Shown: positions 51,344 to 59,000 of the stretch, piece by piece
How the letters are laid out: each line of letters begins with the position of its first letter
Numbering within the stretch: position 1 is the stretch's first letter
Source of the DNA: Pseudomonas sp. PDM15
Lineage (GTDB): Bacteria; Pseudomonadota; Gammaproteobacteria; Pseudomonadales; Pseudomonadaceae
NCBI RefSeq assembly: GCF_014851565.1
Contig: NZ_JACVAA010000009.1
Location: forward strand, 82,333-146,332
Length of the DNA: 64,000 nt
Direction of reading: 5' to 3'
Program-made: the position numbers and the translations under genes
The notes under the pieces: model-generated
The model's database searches: none
What the model was told of the DNA's origin: nothing
The model's input: the letters and a program-made list of their open reading frames with translations, nothing else

Positions 51344-51642
51344 ATGGTCCCTAGCCGCATGCGCCCAGTTCACCCAGGTGAAGTGCTTCGCGAAGAGTTT
51401 CTCAAGCCGTTGAGAATAACGCCGACTGCACTTGCCCGTAGCCTGCATGTGTCCGAGCCGACTATTGCTGATATTTTGCTAGAGCACTGCGGCATGACGG
51501 CTGAGACCGCATACGACTTGGACGCTACTTCAATACGTCTGCGCAGTTCTGGATGAACCTGCAGGCCGAGTATGCTTTGGCTACTGCCTACGCCGAGGTA
51601 GGGGAAAGGATTGAGCGCGAGGTCGAGCCGCTGAAAAGCTGA
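51344..51642 (+). pseudogene. higA: HigA-like antitoxin, frameshifted
   Basis: Reads as a HigA/VapI antitoxin: RPVHPGEVLREEFLKPL, then the HTH TPTALARSLHVSEPTI to GMTAETAYDLD. The frame then shifts: the expected continuation YFNTSAQFWMNLQAEY and the tail to a TGA at 51642 are present in another frame, from about 51530. The original frame ends early at 51556. One missing base around 51528-51532 explains it. No HigB toxin gene lies upstream or downstream. It is either a decayed orphan antitoxin or a sequencing error; the N-terminal DNA-binding half could still be made. Confidence 0.75.
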
Positions 51643-51670
51643 AAAGAGGGTAGGTGTGGGGGAGGGGAAT

Positions 51671-51696
51671 GGAGCGGAATTACCCGCTCCTTTTTT
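51671..51696 (+). terminator. Terminator after higA remnant
   Basis: Stem GGAGCGG-AATTAC-CCGCTCC followed by six T. It stops plus-strand transcription before the convergent dotA operon. Confidence 0.8.
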
Positions 51697-51712
51697 GCGG
51701 ACTCTTGCGGAC

Positions 51713-53911
51713 TCAGCCGCCGGCTTCTGGTTGGCGTGGTGAGGAGCCAGGCTGAACCATGCGCCGGATGAGCGATTGGGTAGCAATCGAGAGCGGTGCC
51801 TTCACCATACTGCTGACACCGCCCATGACGCCTTGAGCTGTGTTCTCGTAAGGATTCAGGCCAGGCTCGGAGAACGAGATCATGTTCAGCACGGTGCGTG
51901 GGAAGTTGGTGATCAGTGATGCAGAGGTCATGCAAACGGACCAGAACAGCATGCAGGTGAGCAGAACCATCATGACCGAGCCAATGAGGAGACCTGCGAT
52001 CGCATCAAAAGGCTGGCTCAGGTCTGCGGCGCCGTTGTCCATCAGTCCCCATAGACCAGCCATCATGGTGTTGACGATCGGCAGGCCGATACTGGTGATG
52101 GTCACTGCAGCGGCCAGGCCACCCACGGCCAAAGCCGGGTAGAACCCGATGAAGATGAGCGTATTCCAACCCTTGCCTGCCATTTGGGACGTGTGCTCTT
52201 CGCCCTTTGGTGCTGCTTGAGCGGCACCCCATAGGGTTACCCCGAAGAACGCAGAGGCGACAAAAGTCAGCCAGCTAATGACGCCCATGAGGCCGAAAAT
52301 TGCGAATACGACCGGCAGGACGTAGCCAATCATGGCACCGGCGATCAGCAAGACAACGCCGATCATGAACAGGGCCTTGGTCATACCGCCGTTGCCCTTG
52401 GTCGCCTTGCTTGCGATCCAGGAGAGCCCGCTTCCGCTGATGAACATCAGACCAGTGCCCGCGAGCTCTCGGCCGAACGCAGAGACCGTATAGAGGTTGG
52501 CCTGGGAGGGGTCTTTGCCGAGGATGTCCAGCCCCAGGAGATCGATCAGGTCTGTAGAGTCGCCCTTGTCCTCCAACTCGCGCTCGACCTTGTTCATGGT
52601 CAGCTTTGTAAGATCGTCGCCGACAGTCAGATCAGCGAGGCTGCTGGTGGGGTAGAGCTTCGACGTGCCTTCCGAAGCGTAGCTCTGAGCCCGGGTGAAG
52701 TCGTTCGCTGCGCGAAGCACGAAGGTGCCGCCCATCATCCAGCCCCATTCCTCCAACGACGCGAAGAATTGCTCCGACTCGGCCAGAAGGTTGGACGCGA
52801 TCGTCTGCTTGATGACGTTTCTCGCGGTAGCGGTGTACCACTCTACTTCCTTCTGCAGATAGGTTTGAGCTGCGGCCGCGAGCGCTGCCTCCTCCGTGGC
52901 GCTCTGGTTGTTCTTGACTCCCAGGTGCCGGCTGAGCTGCGTCTGCACGAGACGTTGCCACATCTGGCGCTGTGCCGCGGCGAGCCCTTGAGAGATGGAC
53001 TTGTCGTTGGTTACGCGCAGCGCCATCTGCTCATCGGAGCAAACGATAGATGCAGCGAAGCCTGAAGTCCCGCCCCAATCGCAGAGGAAGTTCTCCGAGC
53101 CCATTTCGCCACCAACGGTGCCTTCGCCAGCGTCCTCCTCAATGCTGGTGTCGGTGTGCTTGATTGCTGCTGCAATGGCGTCGGTAGGAGGGATCAACGG
53201 GATGGCTGTATTGTTCAGGATCTCGTTGATGAACGGATCCGTGGCGCTGGATGGGCCATGGTAACCAGGTGCTCCGCTGTCGGTGTACTGACGACGCCAG
53301 GCACCTTCCGCAAGGCGCGTGGCCAGCTCGGTAGCGCTGATGCCAGGGAGGCGATCCTGGGGGTTCTTGTGGACGTAGTATCCGGTTGCCGTGGTGGCCA
53401 GGGTCAACCAGTTGCCGATCATGGCCTTGGCTTCAGGTTTGTTCACTGAGATTTCGTACCGCGGCTCATTGAACAGGTTGTAGGTGTGCATGAGCTTGAA
53501 GCTTTGGGTCTGGGCATCATCGCCCCAGCTGCTGCCGCTCTTGGCGATACTGGCTATGAGGTGGTGACCAGGCGTGAGCACGATGGCCTGGCCGCCGGCG
53601 CTCGATACGGGGATCACCGGTGCGCAGAGAGTCAAAGCTACCACCACGCGAAGCGGGTAGAAAAATGCCTCGTTGCCGTCTCGGGCGCCGAAGAAGTTGC
53701 CGTTCTGGCGGAGCCGGAAGATACCCAGGAACATTGCCCAAGACGCCAGAATGCCAAAGCCGGTCAGGCCAACGATGGAGAAGTAGCTGGCGAAGATCGT
53801 GAGGGGGGTGACCTCGGTGGTTCGGAGTCCGGCCATGCCGGCGATCTCGGCCGGGTCGAACATCCACGAACCGAAGAGCCAGAGCAGGACCAGGGTCGAA
53901 AACGAGTTCAT
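51713..53911 (-). CDS. dotA: DotA/TraY polytopic inner-membrane protein
   Basis: A 732-residue protein. Membrane helices in the first 120 residues (LVLLWLFGSWMF; FSIVGLTGFGILASWAMFLG; VVVALTLCAPVIPV), a long periplasmic part (about 130-480) and a cluster of helices at about 500-690 (ALFMIGVVLLIAGAMIGYVL). This matches the DotA/TraY build; Legionella DotA is longer (1,048). AAGGAG lies 7 bases before the ATG, which overlaps the IcmV/TraX-like stop. DotA is essential for channel function. Confidence 0.85.
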   Translation of the reverse strand: MNSFSTLVLLWLFGSWMFDPAEIAGMAGLRTTEVTPLTIFASYFSIVGLTGFGILASWAMFLGIFRLRQNGNFFGARDGNEAFFYPLRVVVALTLCAPVIPVSSAGGQAIVLTPGHHLIASIAKSGSSWGDDAQTQSFKLMHTYNLFNEPRYEISVNKPEAKAMIGNWLTLATTATGYYVHKNPQDRLPGISATELATRLAEGAWRRQYTDSGAPGYHGPSSATDPFINEILNNTAIPLIPPTDAIAAAIKHTDTSIEEDAGEGTVGGEMGSENFLCDWGGTSGFAASIVCSDEQMALRVTNDKSISQGLAAAQRQMWQRLVQTQLSRHLGVKNNQSATEEAALAAAAQTYLQKEVEWYTATARNVIKQTIASNLLAESEQFFASLEEWGWMMGGTFVLRAANDFTRAQSYASEGTSKLYPTSSLADLTVGDDLTKLTMNKVERELEDKGDSTDLIDLLGLDILGKDPSQANLYTVSAFGRELAGTGLMFISGSGLSWIASKATKGNGGMTKALFMIGVVLLIAGAMIGYVLPVVFAIFGLMGVISWLTFVASAFFGVTLWGAAQAAPKGEEHTSQMAGKGWNTLIFIGFYPALAVGGLAAAVTITSIGLPIVNTMMAGLWGLMDNGAADLSQPFDAIAGLLIGSVMMVLLTCMLFWSVCMTSASLITNFPRTVLNMISFSEPGLNPYENTAQGVMGGVSSMVKAPLSIATQSLIRRMVQPGSSPRQPEAGG

Positions 53912-54519
53912 GCGGGATCTCCTTCAGGTGTGGCAGGCGCTTGGCCTTCACGCAGCTTGTAGTCTTTCGGGAGAGGGATCGGCAGCAGCAGAGCGGGCTG
54001 CTTCAGCATGATTTTCACGAAAGCCGGGATGGTGACCACGCGCTGCTCGCGAGCTGTGTACAGCTTGTGAAGATTCGTGATGTAGACCATCAGCAGGACG
54101 TTGAGCAGCATGATGTTGCCGATGAGGGCCATGGGGATGGTGTAGTTGGCTGCCACCATCCCAATGCCTATTGCCAGGCCCATGAACAGGACATAGCTGA
54201 ACCAGTAGGCGAGGGTATAGCGGACTCGCACCGACTCTTCGGTGATCTTGGCCGTGGTGATGAGTTCGTCCCAGAATCGCTCAGGATCGGTGGACGCAAT
54301 CTTGAGGTCTTCTTTGGCCTGGGCCCGATTGAAGCTCAGCATGCCTTTGAAGTTTTTCAGCGCCCAGCCCGAAATCGACGCCATGGATGCCACTTCTTGT
54401 GCTGCCATCTTGGTCGGGGTGATCCCACTGATCCACCCGAGAGCCTTGAGGGTTTTGGATTTCGGTTTGGCGGGGGAGGGCGCGTTAGCGGTGGCCTCAT
54501 TTACGTTAGAGTTGCTCAT
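53908..54519 (-). CDS. IcmV/TraX-like membrane protein
   Basis: A 203-residue protein: Pro/Lys-rich N-terminus, a soluble helical part, two membrane helices (about 113-130 and 134-153), and a C-terminal cytoplasmic tail (LLLPIPLPKDYKLREG). Adjacency to dotA, size and topology suggest IcmV of Legionella or TraX of IncI plasmids. The choice between them cannot be made by eye. It overlaps dotA by 4 bases. Confidence 0.55.
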   Translation of the reverse strand: MSNSNVNEATANAPSPAKPKSKTLKALGWISGITPTKMAAQEVASMASISGWALKNFKGMLSFNRAQAKEDLKIASTDPERFWDELITTAKITEESVRVRYTLAYWFSYVLFMGLAIGIGMVAANYTIPMALIGNIMLLNVLLMVYITNLHKLYTAREQRVVTIPAFVKIMLKQPALLLPIPLPKDYKLREGQAPATPEGDPA

Positions 54520-54528
54520 GAGGGCTCC

Positions 54529-55506
54529 TTACTGCCGGCCAGAGTTGCTGATGAGAGCGCCGATCTGCTTGCGATGATCTTCTTCGCGCTGTGCCACCTG
54601 GATTGCCAGAAGGCGACGGGTTTCGACCGCCTCCCTGAAGATGTTTAGGAGCAGCTGGTTCTGTATCTGCTGCTGGACCAGGGCGTCACGTGAGATGCCC
54701 CCGGTGCCGGACATGGCGTTGATCTCTTCGATGGTGGGAGAGGCGAACAGGCGTTGGTAGGCGGTGATCTGCGCATCCATCTCCTCGCTAATCGAAGAAC
54801 CAATGGCCCCTTCTACGGCAGACATGCGGAAGTTGTAGGTGTCGATCTCCTGCTGCAGAACCTCACCGACATCGGTGTTCTTGATGGACTCAGGGGGCTG
54901 TGGGGCAGGCTTGCGGCCACTGGCGACTGCGGTTGCCAGCTCGATCTGAGTCTCAGTGCAACTCATAGGAGTGGAGCCGTTGTCCAGATCCTTCTTGCCC
55001 ACCGGTGGGAGCATCCGTGGGTCGCATGACGGAGTGATGTTCTCCTTCACCTGGCGGTTATGGCGGGCAGTGAACTTGGCGGGCTCGCGGATGGCCTCGG
55101 CCGAGTTGTACTTGTTGTACATGTTCGTTTGCCGGCTGTACGTCTTCTGGGTGACAGCCTTGCCGATCTGCGTTGCGAGAACCTGATCTTCCTGGCAGAA
55201 GGTGGACGCCTGCTGGTCCTTCTGGTTCTGCTGGTTATAGATGTCGACCTGACCGTTCATGATGGCGCGGGCGTTTGCCTCGGACTCCACCTTAATGGTC
55301 TCCTCGGTCGACTTGACGGCCTCTTCGACATTCCCGAGACCCTCCTCCGTGGTTTGAGTGAGGATCTGCTGCTGAAGCAGCTGCATGATGGCCTGCTCCA
55401 GAATCGCCAAGAGAGCAGCCGTGTCGGTAAAGGCGTAAGCCTTGATCGGCACAAAGAGAGGCACCGACGCGAACATGGTTGCGACTAGAAGTTGTTTGAT
55501 CCGCAT
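54529..55506 (-). CDS. Exported coiled-coil protein of dotA operon
   Basis: A 325-residue protein starting at 55506 (AGGAG upstream, then the signal peptide IKQLLVATMFASVPLF). The mature part begins with a hydrophobic helix and Gln-rich coiled coil (LEQAIMQLLQQQILTQ, EEAVKSTEETIKVESEANA) and contains CQEDQ, SCDPRMLPP and SCTETQ cysteines. The shape recalls VirB5/TrbJ-type periplasmic pilus proteins. It is the first gene of the dotA operon; IncI TraW is another candidate. No family is certain. Confidence 0.55.
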   Translation of the reverse strand: MRIKQLLVATMFASVPLFVPIKAYAFTDTAALLAILEQAIMQLLQQQILTQTTEEGLGNVEEAVKSTEETIKVESEANARAIMNGQVDIYNQQNQKDQQASTFCQEDQVLATQIGKAVTQKTYSRQTNMYNKYNSAEAIREPAKFTARHNRQVKENITPSCDPRMLPPVGKKDLDNGSTPMSCTETQIELATAVASGRKPAPQPPESIKNTDVGEVLQQEIDTYNFRMSAVEGAIGSSISEEMDAQITAYQRLFASPTIEEINAMSGTGGISRDALVQQQIQNQLLLNIFREAVETRRLLAIQVAQREEDHRKQIGALISNSGRQ

Positions 55507-55775
55507 TTTCTGTGACTCTCCTAGAGACGGGCGTGGCAGCCTTTGAATGCTATTGTAGTCCCAATAGTACAATATTTTGTATCTGTAGAATCTATGGTAT
55601 GCGCCGTGCCGGCGCAATGTAACGCACAGGGTTAGCCCAATCCGCTCTAAGGTGGTCTTATATGTGCTGCCGGGCGGCATATAGAGAAAGGGGATTTGCT
55701 TGCTTGGCCCTTGGTTTGGCCAATGTTATAGTACCGAGTATCCGGGACTATAGGCTTCGGGGTTGGCCCGGCCTG
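55507..55775. promoter_or_regulatory. Divergent promoter region, dotA operon and helicase operon
   Basis: Contains the inverted repeat CTATTG-TAGTCC-CAATAG (55550-55567) close to a TACAAT -10-like element for the minus strand, and a TTATAGTACC region (55727-55736) for the plus strand. No gene seen in this part. Confidence 0.4.
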
Positions 55776-56030
55776 ATGGCGGGGATTGCCGTAGAAATGA
55801 TGCGGAGTGATGGTCGCTCAAGGGCGACTGAGGCAGGCGCCGGCCAGGGCTTCGATTCACTCGATCAGGCCCAGCTAACTGAAGAAGTCTATCACGTATG
55901 GAGTAGCGCAAAGGCCCGTCGGGTTTTTCTTATTGCGTTGCGCCACAATAATTCCGACTACAGTGATCGTCGGTTAGGTGGCTCGAAAGCCGCCGGCGAT
56001 CAGATCGAAGTTTGCCTGCAGGTGGTATAG
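55776..56030 (+). CDS. Possible small protein ahead of helicase gene
   Basis: An 84-residue frame (or from ATG 55797) with acceptable codon use and protein-like content (GFDSLDQAQLTEEVYHVW, SSAKARRVFLIALRHNN). Its stop overlaps the GGGAG ribosome site of the next gene, 11 bases before that ATG. No strong ribosome site of its own. Unknown family; possibly a leader gene of the operon. Confidence 0.4.
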   Translation: MAGIAVEMMRSDGRSRATEAGAGQGFDSLDQAQLTEEVYHVWSSAKARRVFLIALRHNNSDYSDRRLGGSKAAGDQIEVCLQVV

Positions 56031-56041
56031 GGAGTCGTGCA

Positions 56042-59000
56042 ATGAAACCGATCCGGTGGCTGAACATTGAGGCCTATGGCGCCACGCTTGAGATGTGGCG
56101 TAACGCAGCAGGGAAGTTCTTTTTCGTTGCGTTGGGCGGAACTGAACAAGCCAAGAAGGCCTTGCTTGATCTGGGGGGCAAGCAGGGTTACTTCTTCAAC
56201 CGGTCGATCCTGGCTATCCACTTCCCGCCGATTGCCGATCAGGCATCGGCCGCGGCTTGGCTGGAGAAGCTGCCGAAGGCATTCCTGGAGGATCGTCCTC
56301 GTCCGTCGGTTCTATTGGTGAGCCCGGGCCCGGATGGCACATTCAGCGAAGCCGCGAAGGCGGCCGCTGTCGAACGCTACAAGAGTTGGTCCGAGCGCGC
56401 TCTGGAGCTGGAAGCCCAGGAAACGCTCGATGTGGCGGACGAAGATTTCGATCTGCCGGGTTTCGCTGATGACGTGTCCGCGGCGGCTGCCACGGCGCTT
56501 GAGCCTGTTGCTTCTCAGCCGGCTGAAGAGGTTGTCGCCGAGGCTCAAGTCGAGCAGCAAGTCGAAGATGCCGCGCCGGCTCCTGCTGAGCCCCAGCCTG
56601 CAGCGACTCCTGTACCGGCCAAGTCGGCTGTCGAGCAATTTGTAGACGCTATCCATGCCGGCGATGACCGTCCTGTTCTGCAGGGCGGATACCCCGCTAT
56701 GCCAGACGCAGCAGAGCTTGCCCGGATCGAGGAAATGGGGCCGTCTGCCGCCATTATCATGTCGCCCTGGCTGGATGTGTTCCGCGAAGTCCTCAACCGG
56801 ATGCCTGAAGACTCCCAGGCGGTCCTTTTCTTGCTCGGCGCGTCGCGCGATCGCCTCATGGCGAGTGCAAATCAATTCTTGGCAGAGAATCCGGGGTTCC
56901 CCTTGATTTCTGCTGTATGGGGAAGTTCCAAGGGCGATAGCCATCGCCTGGTTCTGTTTGTTGATGCCACTCTCCCGCCGGATCGGCACGTTGCTGTCCT
57001 CAATGAGGATCTGCTCAGCGTCGGTAGCGAGCGCGAGATGGGCCTGTTCCTGAATACTCTGTGGAGAGACGTGTATGGCCAAGAAGACGAAGTTGTTCTG
57101 GTTGCTGCCAGTGTTTCAGAACCAGGAAATGCTCCTGACGTTCGGCCTGGTGCTCAACGAGACGGAGCACAACGAGTTCATGGAGCGCCCGAGCTGGGGG
57201 CGGTGGAAGGAGCTGCTGCAGCGGGATCTGGCGGCGCAGCTGGAGCGCGCGCTGTCGCAGGGCCTGATGAGGCCCAGCGATCTGGAGGAGTTCGCGGCGC
57301 AGAGCTTCGGGCGGAGCAGCCTGGCGTTCATGCCGGGCAGCCAGATGACGCCGGCGATGCTGGCCGAGCTCCTGCTGGCTCGCGACCTGTCGCCGGAGAG
57401 CCCGGCGGCGTTGATCGAGAGTTGGCTGTACGCGGCGATGAACGGGGACTCGGCGCAGATGGCGCAGATCGTGGAAGCCGCGCTGGAACGCTACCCGCAG
57501 GACGAGATGGACATCGAGAAGCTGACCAGCCTGTCGCCGGTGGAACGCCTGCAGCGGCTGGAGGCGGCGATGAGCTGACCCCAGTTGAAACTGGTGATCC
57601 AGAAGATGTTGATCTGGCGGGCACCGTTCTTTCGGCTGAAGATGAAGAGCGCGTCCGGGCCGAGATCGACGCGCGCCGCGCAGAGCGTCGCCGCGGCATG
57701 GATCTCAACTTTGAAGAAACCTCTGGCCGTGTGAATTATCTGCCGCGCAGTGCGCTGCGCGAGCAAGGCACGATGGTTCCTGCAAACATGGCGAGCGCTA
57801 TTGGTTCTGCGCTTGATCGCCTGGTCCAGCGCCATGGTGACCTTGATGCATTCGTTGCTCGGCAGCTTGGCTTTGATTCGTCTGCTGATCTCGATGGTCG
57901 GCTGTACGCGGAGCAGGTAGATGCGGTTGCGCTGGCTCTGGACGCTTTCTCGCGTGACCGTAACATGGTGCTCGGCGACCTGACCGGTATCGGCAAGGGG
58001 CGTGTTCTGGCGAGCGTGCTGCGCTACGCCTACCTCAACGATATGCCGACGGTCTTCATCACCAAGGACCAGACGCTCTATAACTCCATGGCGCGCGAGA
58101 TGGCCGTGCTTGGAATGAGCGAGTTGGTCGACAGAAGCCGTATGCTGATCACGACCACTGGGGTTGGCATCGAGAATGATCAAGGTGAGCAGATGTTCCC
58201 CGGCCGTAGCGGGGACGAGCTCACCCAGGTCTACGAATCTGGCGCGCTTCCTGCGGGTATCCGCGTGGTGTTCACCTGCCACTCCCAGTTGATGACACCG
58301 GCTGACGCGCCGCGGGTGGAATGGCTGCGTGCAATCGCTCATGACGCGCTTGTGCTTGTTGATGAATCGCACCTCTCTGCAGGCGTAGACAGTCTGTGTG
58401 GGCAGAATCTGCGCGCTATCCGCGATGCAGCCCGCCACACGCTGTTCAGTTCCGCGACTTCCGCCAAGGAAGGGAAGAACCTGAGCCTGTATGCCGGCAC
58501 CGATCTGTCGCTGCTGGGTAGTTCCCATCACATCGAAGAGATCCTGCGTAAAGGCGGTGCGGCGGCGATGGAAGCGGTGCCGATGATGCTGGCCCAGGAG
58601 GGGCAGTACATCCGTCGCGAACACGACATGTCGCGCGCCGAGTATCGCGCTCCGGAAGTGCCCCAGGAGTATGTACCTGCCATTCGCCAGAACATGGATG
58701 CCCTGTCCGCAGCGCTCCGCGCTCTGCTTGAACTCCAGGTTGTAGTGACGGGTTACACCCAGGACATCAACCAGAACGACTACTTCGTGCGTCAGCGCGA
58801 GGCTCAGGAGCGCCGCCGCCGCGGTCGTGAGCAGATGGGGCTGAGCAGCATGCATTTCAGCTCCACATTGCACCACTTCAGCCAGCAAGCCCTCCTGGCG
58901 GTTCACGCGGACTTCTATGCCGACCTGGCAATTCAGTCTGCCCGAGAAGGGAACAAGCCTACGCTCGTCCTGCAAAGCACGATGGAGTCCATCCTCGCCG

